A stretch of DNA of 64,000 nucleotides, taken from contig JABYQR010000052.1 of assembly GCA_022592445.1 (NCBI GenBank), positions 117,107 to 181,106 of the forward strand, written 5' to 3'. The translations under genes were made by a program, and so were the position numbers. Below, piece after piece: positions 47,972 through 59,686 of the stretch; position 1 is the first letter of the stretch, and every line of letters starts with the position of its first letter. Below the pieces are notes generated by a model. It ran no database searches. It saw nothing but the letters and a program-made list of their open reading frames with translations, and was not told the DNA's origin. Source of the stretch: Cytidiella melzeri (lineage: Eukaryota; Basidiomycota; Agaricomycetes; Polyporales; Irpicaceae).

Positions 47972-49484
47972 GCGCTGGGTGTCGAGTTGTGCTTGCGGGT
48001 GTGTGCTGTAGATATCTATGGTGTATGTATGTTGGTTGCGAACACTGCAGTAGGTTGCCAAAGACTGGTGCAGTTTTGCTACAGCGTATCCTGGAGCATA
48101 TCGGGGCACAGAGGTTTTGGACGTGATATGAAGATTTGATGTAGCTGACGTACGGCGACAGAAACAGACAGCATAGGGGTGGTCAACAAGAGCTGTGGGT
48201 GTCGTGTTCGTGGTGCGTATGTCTCTATGAACCACACTGTCACTCCATTAATTCCTGTCCTTAGAGACACTTCCTGCATATGCACGTGCAGATTGTTAAG
48301 TCAAAGGTCTCTCCTTGTGGAATCGTAAAACTACGCAGACTTGGCATGTTGTGCCTTCCTGCTTCCTTCAAGTAAGCATGACACACCTCGAACGCTGAAT
48401 AGCATCTACCCGCCCGCGCGTCGAAACCATTACCTCCCATCCTCCATCCTCCGAGTCTTCTCCCTTGTTTTCGTGGTTTCAGTCGTTGAGAGAGAGTTAA
48501 TGTTAATCCCCACACCGCGGGACCGGGTTTCGTCAAGTAGTGCAACCTGCAACCTGACAGACACGATAACAGGCGCTCTGTGGATCGCGTTTGTGCATGT
48601 GGGACGACGAGCTCAGGGGAAAAACTGACAGGCTACTGATGCGGAATTCACGATGTATCTTAGTGGCATGCGTGACACTGGAGAAACACAACATGTTGCA
48701 ATGCTGGCGAGACTTGCCGCAGAGGAATTCGCGGAAGAAGCATCCTGGGTCTAAGTACGGAGGTGAACTCTCATGGTCTGTGACTCAGTCCTGACGCAGC
48801 TCGTCTCGAGAGGATGTAGAGGAGTAAGACGGCTGAAGCGTGTCTCGCGCAGGTATGACAGGTACGTCGTCGACTGGTCGCTTGAAGAGCTGCGTCTAAC
48901 ATTCTCATTTTGTGTAGGGACCAGTCCCTTACGATAACGTCTCGGCGTATTGATCGTCTTGTGCCTCTGTGAAATGTGCTCACACCAGGGATCCATGTGA
49001 CGCCCTACATTGACCCTGCGCGATTATCCTCAGCGCGTTGCGGCCCTGTGCTTATCCGACGAGCCACAGGTCAAGATGATTGTTGCGCTCAGCGTATGTC
49101 TCAAAGACGTCAGGTTCAATCCAACAGAACAATGTTGCTGTCAGCGCGACTTGACGGTGAGTTTCTAGCTCAATGTCAAGTCAACCTGACATTGCAGAGC
49201 CGTGGTCGGACCTACGAAACAGAATATCACAATAAAGTGGGCTCCAAGTTGTTTCTTGCAAGTACGTGACCTGGGTTTGCATCTAACTCACTGACAGCTC
49301 TCGGGTGGGTGGCCCATTGACATACGGCATGGCCGCACGCCATGGCCGCACGCCATGGCCTGAGACTCATCGCATTTCTGATTCACGATTACCCCCGAGA
49401 CGGTGCACCGGACCAGCATGCTCCAATGGTGCAAGGCTCGATGTGCTACCTCAATCTCTGTACGTGACGTTATCTACGACTTGA
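47972..49484. other. Intergenic region between sedolisin copies
   Basis: No gene recognised. A 13 bp unit CATGGCCGCACGC is repeated nearly three times at about 49328-49361. The last 400 bases are diverged duplicate of the upstream region of the intact protease gene. Confidence 0.4.
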
Positions 49485-49553
49485 TTTATAAAAACCCATT
49501 TCATCTATGCTCTCCGCCCGCAAGACTACCATCCACTGGTCTGCTCGCCTGCC

Positions 49554-50191
49554 ATGTTGTCCCTCAAGGCCGTCGTCGCTCTGTTTGCGCTCTTCACATC
49601 ATCCATGGGCTTCTACCCCTTGGTCAGACACGAGGCTCGTCGCGCTCTCCCGCCTCTCTGGGAACACGCCCATCGTGCTCCTGCAGATGCCACTCTACCC
49701 CTTCGCATCGGTCTCGCACAGTCCAATATTGACCGCATCGAAGAGTACCTCCTCGACGTCTCCCACCCAGAGTCCAGCAACTACGGCAACCACTGGTCGG
49801 CAGCCGAGGTCGCCGACAAGTTCCGCCCCAGCTCTGAGACCGTAGACGTCGTCCGCGAGTGGCTCGTCAAGAAAGGTATCGACCCGTCCAAGATCCAGCT
49901 GAGCAAGAACGGAGGGTGGATCGAAGCCAAGGTGTCCGTCGCGGAAGCCGAGGACCTCTTGAAGACCGAGTACCATGTCTACAACCATGCAACGACCGGT
50001 GGCAAGCACGTCGGCTGTGCCTCTGGGTTCCAGAACATGTGTCCCGACATGTCGAGGTCATCACTCCGACGGTCCACTTTGATGCAATCATCGACGGGCG
50101 ACCCGGAGGATCCGACAAGAGGAAGCGCAAGCTGCCCAGTGCTACTACGCCTTTGGGAACGCCTGGATTATTTGTTTTTAGTCATTGGTAG
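49554..50191 (+). pseudogene. Truncated and frameshifted sedolisin copy
   Basis: Second copy of the protease gene at 45446. It keeps the start ([20 protein letters not shown]), signal peptide and most of the propeptide, collinear without gaps up to about 50026. There a 7 bp deletion relative to the intact copy shifts the frame; the original frame resumes in another phase ([20 protein letters not shown] to about 50185). Similarity then stops: no catalytic domain, no Glu/Asp/Ser triad and no SSGD motif follow. At most a secreted propeptide-like fragment of about 215 residues could be made, so the gene cannot be an active peptidase. Propeptides of this family are inhibitors of their own enzyme, so a regulatory role is conceivable but not supported. 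Confidence 0.85.
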
Positions 50192-50861
50192 TTTGGTCTG
50201 ATACAATAGCATGTATGTTGGATGAATGCTCCGAACAGTCGGCTCAGTAGTTCGGAAGATGGTGACGATGACTTTTCTTTCTTGTGAGACCGTCCTGGTT
50301 CGCCCGTCGCCACCACCTCACGCAACGCGACACAGAAGCGCAGTAACTGCAAGCAGCGCTGGTGACGGGGAGACAGAGGGCTCATCCTTGACAATGACCG
50401 GGATGGTTGACCAATGTCGAACGGCGCGTCACAGCAGATGGTGAGGAGAATATGAATTGCGAGCTACTAGCAAACGAAAGAAAGGTAATGCTATTGCGTT
50501 AGGGGTAGCGAGTAAAAATGTTTTGTATATATAAGACAATATATAGATCATCATCGCTAACACCGACTTGCTCTCGTACCTCACCAACAGAGCATTATTC
50601 CGGTAACCCGGTTCTCGCTCACTTATGCTTTCTACTATCCCAATTGCTTGTATATTTGCTGCTTCCTTTGCTTCTGTTTCGAATCCTTCTTACTATCTAT
50701 AACGCACACGGGCACTTCCCGCTCTCTCCCATCCTCCTTCATTGGATTGATTGTTGTTGCTTTTGGTTTTGCTGTATCCAAGTCTTCTGTATCATTGTCG
50801 AATTCAAGAAAATGTTGTACTTGTCATAGTTGTGTTGTACATTAGCCTTGCGCAACAATGC
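50192..50861. other. Region after the protease pseudogene
   Basis: No further protease similarity and no gene seen; AT-rich from 50,500 onward. Confidence 0.4.
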
Positions 50862-51151
50862 ATTCACTTTTGACATGAAAGTGCGCTTGCAATAGAGCGA
50901 ACAGTGTTAATCAGGAATGTGAGGCTGTACACTCGATTATCCACCCCTAACTACCTCAGTGCGAGTCCGAGAGATATTGACCAAGTCGTTCGGGTAAAAC
51001 TACAATATTCACTTTTGACATGAAAGTGCCCTTGCAATAGAGCGAACAGTGTTAATCAAGAATGTGAGGCTGTACACTCGATTATCCACCCCTAACTACC
51101 TCAGTGCGAGTCCGAGAGATATTGACCAAGTCGTTCGGGTAAAACTACAAT
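50862..51151. repeat. Two-copy 145 bp tandem duplication
   Basis: The unit starting TTCACTTTTGACATGAAAGTG at 50863 recurs at 51008, spacing 145 bp. The two copies differ at only two positions that I can see (G/C near 50884 and G/A near 50915). The right copy ends about 40 bp from the stop codon of the F-box-like gene on the minus strand, so the repeat is in or next to its 3' UTR. Confidence 0.85.
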
Positions 51152-51189
51152 ACTCGCCCATGATTTCACAAGGAACCGTAGAGCCAAGT

Positions 51190-53183
51190 TTAATTTTCGA
51201 CTCGGAAGTCTGGTGGTGGAAGATATCGTGCAGCGTGACGAGCTTGATCTCGCTCGAGTTTTGTCGAGTACGCCCTGCGAGAGGAATCGGGTATGGGAGG
51301 AGCAGGGTTGCATGCAAAATTTTGCATGCGGATGTCATCTTCGGAGGGTGTGTATGGCGCAGTCACGGTGAAGATGCCGTGGTTCCTGGCGAGCAGTTCC
51401 GGGATTATGTTGTCGTGCTCCTCGAAAACTTCGCCTGTGAGAAATGAGCATAAATCTTGAGCATTTTCCGTTTACTGACAAAGTCAAGTAGGCGCCAACT
51501 CACCTGTTACCTTCAGAGTCAGAGGATCGATGAGCTCCCACGCGTGTTTCGTGTATTTCTCCTTCCTCTCTGCCTTGCAGTATGTCTTTACGTACCAGTT
51601 GCTGTCGAAATTGCTTTCATGTACGTCAGACACAGCCCTCTCTCTGTACTCAACAGGGACGGTGTCGTCAAAGTTTCTCAGGCTCAGAATCCCTTCGTCA
51701 ACCAATGGAGACCTCAAGCCGTCGCCTCGTGGAAGCCTGCATGCAAACCGACATGTGACGTGCTGTAGATCTCGGCGCAATTGCGAATATTGTCCGATAT
51801 TCCTGTACATGGTTTGCAGGCCGTTGAAGGAAATCAGGATATAGCAGAGAGAGGGGATCTCGAGAGCCGCAGCTAGGATTGCTGCGTGATTGACGATCGG
51901 TGTGTAGGAAGCTCTCAGGCTCGATGGAAAGTGGATTGAGAAAGCCAGTATATGCCGGCTGTTGGGTGCGTTTGCCGTGGCGATGTGACGTGGACATGTC
52001 ATTGAAAGTATGCAAGCTGGGACTGCCCCACGTAACATGAAGCGCACTGTATCATCTGTCCCATCTGCTCGCACACTATCAGCAAGAAAACATTACAAAA
52101 ATCATGACCTTGGAGCTTACCCCACTCCATGTCCAATCCAGTCCACAACCGCGGATTTGGTAGACCGAGTGATCTCGCAGCGATGTTTCTCTCCACTTCT
52201 GGAACATCGCGAAGGGGAAATTCTGGGTATAGCAAGCATGTCTGTAAGCATAAAAGTCCATTGTCGGTGCATTCAAATGTCTCCACAGATACCGATTTTG
52301 GTGTTACAGAGGTGGGGCCGGAAACGAGAGACTGAGCGGGAGCGATGCCCTGCCCTAAAGCCCATGTCACATTGTTGATTTGGAATCGACGCGTATTCCT
52401 GAAGCTGCGTAGGAGTTTGATCAAAGCATTGAATGAAGGGGCATGCATGTTGATCAATTCCACCTCTGTAAACGGAGTAAAACACGATGGTAACGACCTT
52501 GGTAAAGCCCAATGAGGTGACTTGGAGAACCAACTACGTGTATCCTGGGAGACGTGGTGTCCAGTGAGTGTAAGATAGGACACCGCAGCTTGGATGCCGA
52601 GCAAGGCGACATTATGCATCCACGGGCCGCCTCTTTCGTGGCCTCCAGCACGTACAGAAACATAGAAGGCATTGCTCGCCACAAAACGACTAAGGCCAGT
52701 GAGATGTTCACCGCCCTTCCACTCCAGCATACATTTTACAGACCGTAGGAGATTGGGAGAAGTGATGCATTCCAGCCGCTGCCGAAGTATGGAGGGACGG
52801 CATATATTCGCCCAATGACTACAAACGAGTGCACATGTCTCCAGCGGTTGGAGTCTTCGAGGACCTTGGGTTCCAATTTGCACAAGCATACAGTCCTGTT
52901 GTATATAGCTGAGAATGGGAGCAAATAGCTCGGGTGGAAGATCTGCGCCGGTCTTGTGGGGGAGTCGTCTGCTGGAGACGAATAACGAAGTGAGCAGACC
53001 TCCCGAATTTAATATGTAAAGATTACCTCGTGCTTTCGTCATCTTCCGCCAGAGCCAGTTGAGCAATATACTCTTCAAATGTAACGCATAGTCCTGCGTC
53101 CCCTCCCATGCATAATTGTTGGCTCTGATGGTGACTGTTTTGGCCAGGCACGCCTGCATCAAGCGGGTTAGAGTCCTCTCCAT
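51190..53183 (-). CDS. F-box-like protein
   Basis: The main exon, about 52120-53183, starts with the ATG at 53183 (MERTLTRLMQACLAKTVTIR) and contains an F-box core: DLPPELFAPILSYI, then RRLQPLETCALVCSHWANIC and RPSILRQRLEC. This pattern (LPPEL...ILxxI...L..ALVC..W....R) is shared by many Agaricomycete F-box proteins. A middle exon (about 51506-52050) gives RFMLRGAVPACILSMTCPRH and later DGLRSPLVDEGILSLRNFDD. A final exon of about 80 codons (GEVFEEHDNIIPELLARNHG to PPPDFRVEN) ends at 51190. Function is inferred as substrate adaptor of an SCF ubiquitin ligase. An upstream ORF on the same strand (53168-53446, with EFEEFCRRYSAGQLAVEA) may be a 5' exon, but no good splice pair was found. Confidence 0.65.
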
Positions 53184-53745
53184 CCCAATCGAGCTACTCG
53201 CTCAGCGCAGAAAAGATTATGCGTCAGTTTTGAAATGTATACATCTACAGCGTACTTCCTCACCGAGGGGGTTTCAGGGTAGAACGCAGACAAACACGAG
53301 GCTTCAACTGCCAACTGGCCTGCGGAATAACGGCGACAGAACTCTTCGAACTCGCCGACTGTGTTGCCATTAGGACTTTGATAGATGTGCTTATCCTTGA
53401 TAATTATCATAGCTTGAGGTATCATGAAGCAGACTGCTCGACACACTAGGCCCTTTTCTGACCTCGATCGATATCCACCACGACGCCGTGAGATATGTGA
53501 TTACGCTGTGCGGTCAGGCTCATGACAGTCAGAAACGACGGCGACGCTTGTGCAGAGAAACTCGGAATCTACTCACCGTACTAGAGAAGTGACTGAGAAC
53601 GGCAGCCGAGCCATAACTTCATTTCGTCTTGAAACTCGTCGGGCGTTTGATCGGCGTCTGCTATTGCTTGCGGCGGACCGCTGGCTCGTGTCGGCACCTG
53701 TTGCTGGTTCTCCTCATACAACGACGACCTCGATTCTCTGGAAAC
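53184..53745. other. Divergent 5' region
   Basis: Lies between the F-box-like gene (minus) and the BAR-protein gene (plus). It holds the unplaced minus-strand ORF at 53168-53446; otherwise nothing recognised. Confidence 0.4.
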
Positions 53746-55046
53746 ATGAGCTGGGCAGGGTAAGTTGATGATACTTATCGGACATGAAATTACTCAACAT
53801 GTCCTTGCCACACCAGTTTCAAGAAGACGATCAATCGTGCAAACACCACCGTACGGCATTCCCCCGTGCGCTCAGAATTAAGGTACACTAATCTTTACTG
53901 CCAACGCTAGCTCCTGCAAAAGACAGGCCAGATAGAACGCACAATCGACAGGGAGTTTGCAGATGAAGAAGTAAAGTACAAGAAGTGAGTACAATTCCGT
54001 ACGCATGCAGCCCTTCCTCTCCAACTGGTGCGCAGCTTTGAGAAGGAATGCCAAGCACTGCAGAAAGACAGCAAGGGCTACCTCGATGCAATGCGAGGTA
54101 CGTCTACGTTCAGCAAACTCAGCATTTCCTGCTGAAGATGACTGAACGGGACGGCTCTACCAGCAATGACCGCAGCACAAGCACGCTTAGCGGAAACTAT
54201 CGACATCTTCTATGGTGCAGCGGACAAGTCATCTGAGAGTGCGATCACAGCGCATGCCTACAAGAGAGCGGTAGAGGACCTCGACACTGGTGTCTCACGA
54301 GAGATGGTGAGCGATGTGACATTGCGTCTGGCTCGAGTTGAGCTTACTGCGTGTTCGCACCTGCCAGGAAGCACCCTACCGTACGACCATCATGGAACCA
54401 CTGGGCAAGATGAATGCATACTTCCCCATTATCAACGAACACATCTCTAAGCGGAATAAGAAAGTACGCATCTTCCAAATCACAACGTCTACCAGCTTTT
54501 ACCGGTTTGTCCTCAGCTACTAGACTACGATGCCGCGCGGAGCAAGCTCAACAAACTCATCGTCAAGCCAAGTGAAGACCCGACAAAACTACCCAAAGTA
54601 ATCACATGCAGTGTCCTCCATTCAACAATAGCTGACATTGACTCTTGCAGGCCCAGCAAGAACACGACGACGCGAAGGAAGTTTTTGACTACCTGAATGA
54701 CCAACTCATCTCTGAGCTCCCTCACCTGCTCGACCTCCGAGTACCCTTTTTTGACCCCAGCTTCGAAGCAATGATTCGAATGCAGTGCAAGTTCGCGGAA
54801 GAAGGGTATGACAAACTTAGCGGTGTTCAGAGGTTTGTATATATGTGAACTCGAGTTCCCAATGACTGATGTGCGACGCTAGATATTTCGCGGACAACGT
54901 GCGAGATGACTATGCTGCCGGTCAGCTAGATGCTCAGGTATGCTATATGTTTCTCGTTTTGGCCTTTCTAAATGTCTGTCACCTATCATCAGGTCGAGGG
55001 TGTCTTGCAGGAAATGAGGGAGCTGTCAATTTGCGGAGCTAGCTAG
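53746..55046 (+). CDS. HOB3: BAR-domain protein of the RVS161/HOB3 (amphiphysin) type
   Basis: BAR proteins bind and bend membrane during endocytosis and link it to actin; HOB3 also takes part in Cdc42 activation at cell division. Nine or so small exons. Exon 1 is only MSWAG (53746-53759), then FKKTINRANTT, then LLQKTGQIERTIDREFADEE, FEKECQALQKDSKGYLDAMR, AMTAAQARLAETIDIFYGAA, HAYKRAVEDLDTGVSREM, EAPYRTTIMEPLGKMNAYFP and INEHISKRNKK, LLDYDAARSKLNKLIVKPSE, AQQEHDDAKEVFDYLNDQLI, PFFDPSFEAMIRMQCKFAEE, YFADNVRDDYAAGQLDAQ and VEGVLQEMRELSICGAS at the stop. The protein is about 265 residues, the usual RVS161 length, with no SH3 domain. The match to the family is almost continuous, so the call is very sure. 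Confidence 0.93.
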
Positions 55047-55293
55047 ATGAAGTGAAAACGAGTTTGAAGGAATGATATAGGACTGTAGCATATCGGTTTA
55101 ACTTGTACTATGGATGTATGCTCACTCATCGTTTTGCATGTCTCGCGTCAAATCACAGAAACGTTATGAAACTGCGGGTGAGGAAGTGTTGAGCGCGAAC
55201 AGGTGACGCATCGTGAGGGCAATGTACGTGATGCTGAACACACACAAAATATACCTGTACTGCAAAAAAAAAAAAAACCAGCGAATTGGGTCG

Positions 55294-58200
55294 TTAAGTA
55301 ATGCGAGACTCAAGGTCTTTGGCCATCGCGAATTGCCCGTTACGATCCGCGCCTCCACGACCTCCTCTCAACGCGTTATTAGTCCCACCTCTTCCCCTTC
55401 CCCTCCCATTGCCTCGTCGAGCGCGCGGGTATTCTGACCTAGACGCTGCGGGATCTACAATGTGCTGACTGTCGCTCATCCGTGACAGCAGGTCGGTACG
55501 CCCAGGCCCACGCCTTTGTGGCACCGGTATCGGCACAGGGTCAGAGCGCCATGTCGCTGCAGGTTTCGTCGCCCAGGGCGGCGCAGCCTGCTCACCAGAC
55601 GGCGCTTTGCGAGTTTCGTCTACTTGCGTAGACCAATCTGGCTCTTTTCGTGCGGTAACCGGCGGCACTGGAAGTCTAACTGTCGGTTGCTGTGGAGAGA
55701 ACGATCTAGAATCGCGGCGGCCATTCGGAATCCGTGGAGGAGATCGTGAAGGAGATCGTGGTCGTGGAGGAGGTCGTGCAAAGGACCGGGTAGGTGCTGG
55801 AAGCTCGCTTGGGGCCAGTGCGCGCACAGGGCTGCCCCACGAAGGTAAGTGTTGCTGCGGTGGTGACCAATGTCTATCAATCGGAGTGGGTGGGGTGTAC
55901 GCACGATCCCTGCTATCGTGTGTCCGTCTTGACTGAGGACTCCTGCTAGACCTACCCTGATCATCGTACCTTGCCCGCTTATACAGCGATTCTTCCGGAT
56001 GCGGGTCACGCATTCTCTTTCTGGGAGGAGATAAAGATCGTTCGACTTGAGCCAGAGAAGACGGATGATTGGAATGCCAACGAAGGTACTGGCGCTCAGG
56101 TGAGGGAGAGTAGTGGTCGTAGCGTCTCTCAGGAGTGGGACTGCGGTATGCATGTGCTCGGTCCAGATCATCTCTCGGGATCGTAACCCAGGTGTCGTCG
56201 TCCTGATCCGTTCTCCATTGTGCGTGCGATGCCGAGGGTTTATCTGCCCGCAGGTTGGGAGCGGAGGTATCACGAGCAGGATGGCTGCTGCTGGGTCCCG
56301 CAGCAGCGGGCTGATCTAAGTTGGACACAGCGGGAGCCCTCCCTACATCAACATTGACATTCATCACTGGCGAACGGCCTGACCTATCGCCGTTTCTTAC
56401 ATTGTACTGAGCTGAAGGTAAGATTGGCGCTACCGACGTGGCAGCAGCTTTACAAGGCCGCGGTGGTGGGAGAGGAACTAAAGGTTTTGGTGGTAAGGAG
56501 GGCGGTAGAGGGATGCTTGGAGGTACCGCAGCCGGGGAAAGTATCTGCAGCTTGGCTGCCTTGATAGGAGTAATAGCCTGCGGCTCGTTCTGCCTTGCAG
56601 GTGGTACAGACGCTTCGACTGGCTCTGGCTTGATCGAAATGAGAGACTCTTTCTTCTGTGCTGACGAGCTTGGGATACTAGCACCGCTAGGCGCCAAGGC
56701 ATTTCTAGTCTGTATATGCACAGTTCCTGGGGTAGCAAGCTGCGGCTGGGTAGGCAATTCGCCAGAAGGTACTGGAAGATTAGTACTGGACGTTTGCGAA
56801 CCAGGGGGCTGAACGCTCCTGGGAATCTTCAGCGTGTGCGACGGGGGCGACGAAGCGACGATATGTTTACCTGGTTGGATTGGTGCTCTCGATGGAGCTG
56901 TACTCAAGGCAGCTACGGGACCAGCTCCTGGGAGTTTAACCTCCTGCTTCTTCTGCAAAGACTGCGCCCCAGACTCCTTGTGCAAAGGTGTCTGGATAGG
57001 CGCACTGGCATTGGACGTGGTGGACTGGTCCCGTTGCGTCGAAGCAGGGCCACTGACCTCAGAGGGACTAGCGCTTGCGGTCTTGGCAGATGCGAAGTGC
57101 TTGGAGAGCTGTTGAGTTGCGTTTGTGGGAGCTTGACCCTGGAATTGTGGAGGCTGAGCAGATATGCACGCGCTGCCGAGAACAGGAAGTGCCAAAGAGG
57201 TAGCATTTTGCACCACGGCGGCCTCCCGTCCCGTCAGATTCGTGGAGGTAGGTGAGATGGTTTGTGTAGGTTCATTTGGACGAGAAGTACTGGGGATGTC
57301 TTTGTTAGATGATGCAGCCACGTGTGGCGGCTTGTTGGTAAGAGTGGGATGTGAGATGGCAACAGCGATCTTGTCCTTGAACTGAAGAGCTTGGCGGTCT
57401 ACATTGCCTTTGTTCACCCCATTCACCCCATTCGCTTGAATGTGTTTCGGCACCGTCTGATCGATGGGTGATTTGTTGGCAGATTCTGAGGGCTGACGTC
57501 TATCCAAGTCGGCCGTTGGAGCACTTGATGCAAGTTCAAGTCGGGCCTTCTCAGCGGCTGCTCAAATCTTCTGCGCTGTAGCTGCCAGAGTTTTGGCTTT
57601 CACTTCAGCACGCAACTTCGCCTCTTCTGCTAACCGCATTGCTTTGTTGTCTGCGCGTGTCTGTGCTTCAGCTGCCTTCGCCTTTGCTTCAGCCTCCAGC
57701 CGATCTCGTGTCTCTTTCTCTTCACGCAAACGTTGTTGCCTTTGCTGCTCCACCCTAGCACGCTCCTTCGCCTCAGCCTCAGCTTGAGCTAAAGCTCTGG
57801 CTTTTGCTTCGGCTTCAGCGACCTTCGCTCTCTCAGCCATCGCGGCTTTCTGTCGAGCCTCAGCCTCCTCGGTCTCTCTTCTTGCGCGGTCTGCTTTGTC
57901 CTTGGCTTTATCCTGAGCTTTCTTCACAGCAGCAGCCTCTGCCTCCGCTCTGGCCTCCTGCTGAGCCAAAATTTGTGCTTCATTCCGACGCTTCTCTTCC
58001 TCCTCCTCCTTCGCCTTTACGAGCCTCTGCAGCCGCAGGTTTTCGTCCGCCCATCTCTTTTCCTGTCTCTCTCTCACCCTCTCTATCTTGTCAAGCAAAT
58101 CTTGAACAGCTGCGACGAGCTTCGCCATCTGCTCCTTCTCCCGTTCAGCAGCCGAGCAAGTCTCGTCGTGGCGACGCAGATATTCCTTGTGCTCGTTGAA

Positions 58201-58825
58201 GACGCGCTGCCGCGCAAAACGAGCTTCTTGAAGTTCGATGCGCTCGTCACTCAACTCGGCAATGTGTCTGTATAAATCTGCTGTGGGAATTATTGAAGCT
58301 TGCATTGAAGGGGCAGCTGTAGTGTTTGGAGAAGAGGATGATTGAGAGGGGTCGACAGGGAGATGCGCTACGGTAGGAGGATCAACCTGCATAGCAGTTC
58401 CAGAAGCAGGCGATGCCGACGGTATCAAAGTTTTGTTCTGCAAAGAAAGGCAAAAGGAGCTTATGGGGATATTTGATGGTGATGAGGCTGGAGCATGCGC
58501 GGTAGAAGAGCCGGCTGCGTTCGAGGTGCTGGCGTTCGATGATAGAGGAATATTGAAAATATCTGGCGCAGCTGCACTCGGGTTCTTGTGACTGGTTGGA
58601 TCTGAAGAACGCGCAAATGACGTGTTTCGATCGTTAATCAGAGATTCCAGTAAGGATGGTCTGTTTGAGAGCGGGAGAGGAGCTGTGGTCTCTGGAGGTG
58701 GGAAAGGTGATGACCTTGGAGGAGCACTAAAGGGAAGTGCCGATTCTGGGGTTGCCAGCCTCCGCAAGAGCGAAGGCGGCTTTCCGATGGTATTGAACTG
58801 GAAGCGAGCCAGCACAGGAGAAGGC
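55294..58825 (-). pseudogene. Large coiled-coil, SR- and RGG-rich gene, broken by a stop codon and a retrotransposon
   Basis: One minus-strand frame runs from the LTR edge (about 58825) to the stop at 55294, interrupted only by a TGA at 57562-57564. There is no ATG start in the first part: the frame is still open where the LTR begins, so the 5' end is missing. Region 1 is Ser/Pro-rich with RPSLLESLI. Region 2 (about 57570-58260) is a long charged coiled coil rich in Ala, Glu, Lys and Arg. Region 3 is Ser/Pro/Ala-rich, followed by an Arg/Ser-type part (SPTPERRYDHYSPSPERQ, SLSPPRKRMRDPHPEE) and an RGG end (GNGRGRGRGGTNNALRGGRG), typical of RNA-bound proteins. No named family is recognised. The sense codon before damage may have been CGA, as C-to-T change at CpG gives TGA. 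If the TGA is a sequencing error, only the 5' loss remains. Confidence 0.65.
57562..57564 (-). other. In-frame TGA in the coiled-coil gene
   Basis: Reads KI-stop-AAAEKARLEL on the minus strand. Flanking codons continue the same composition, and no intron with GT/AG ends and correct phase removes it; the only nearby candidate (46 bp) shifts the frame. Confidence 0.7.
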
Positions 58826-59091
58826 TGTTACAAACGGTCTTCACACCCTATCATTTTCCTTTACTTCTTCAATTACCTTGATAACCAGTTATCTTCTTTA
58901 CAATTGCCTGGACGACCCAACTCGTCTTTCCTCCATCATTCCCTGATCCACATCACCTCCGTTCAACATGGACTATTATGTTACCAGTTGCCTTCTGATG
59001 TCCATTCAAATCTCGGACCTAACTCCGATTGGTTACCATTGCCTTGGTTCAACCCTCGGCCTTTCCATACCTCCGTTACCACTCCATCGGG

Positions 59092-59156
59092 TTCAACCCC
59101 GTCTATCCCCTGTTTTGGGTCCAACTCCGTCTATCCCCTGTTTCGGGTTCAACCCC
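59092..59156 (+). repeat. 28 bp tandem repeat inside the LTR
   Basis: The unit CCGTCTATCCCCTGTTT with TTCAACCC/TCCAACTC ahead of it repeats with starts at 59092, 59120 and 59148, two full copies and one partial. Confidence 0.75.
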
Positions 59157-59339
59157 TTCTCTATTGATTCCTGCCTCATGTTTCACCTTTCTATTGTTCC
59201 TTGTTTCCGCACCTTGACGGTCTTTTCTCTCATTGGCTTTCCAGAGTAGTGGCTGTTCTCTGTGCATTGTTCTTCCTTTCTGTTTCTCCGATTTGCTACC
59301 ACTACCTCGGACTGGTCCAAAAGTAGTTAGGTCAACATG

Positions 59340-59348
59340 TATAAATAG
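59340..59348 (+). promoter_or_regulatory. TATA-like box in the LTR
   Basis: TATAAATAG in the right half of the presumed LTR, where U3 promoters of LTR elements lie. Confidence 0.5.
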
Positions 59349-59686
59349 CCGTTAGACATGGGGCTAGAACCTCAGTCTATCCACTTTGTATCAATATTCC
59401 TTCCATCGAACCATCATCTGTCTGCCACTGTGCTTGACAGCGACCGCGCGGCCTAGACCATCATCAGACCTTGAGTGTAGCTACACCAGGGGGTTCTGAC
59501 CTGACAACTTGTCCCTTGACGATAGTCGGTCTTAACATTTGGATAGACTCTTCTGGGTCTACCCTGCGCACCAAGAAGAACAACTCGATTGGCAAGGACT
59601 GCGGTCTTGCTGCAATCCCTTGTCATCCTCGCTAGCCTTACCCTGGATGGGAAGCAGCAATTAGATACATCAGACATCAGAAGCAT

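Larger units (their letters stand above)
58826..59487 (+). repeat. Presumed 5' LTR
   Basis: Bounded by TGT (58826) and, tentatively, ACA (59487). It holds a TATA-like box TATAAATAG at 59340-59348 and a 28 bp tandem repeat. No TGG primer site directly follows, so the right end is uncertain, and without the 3' LTR it cannot be confirmed. Confidence 0.45.
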
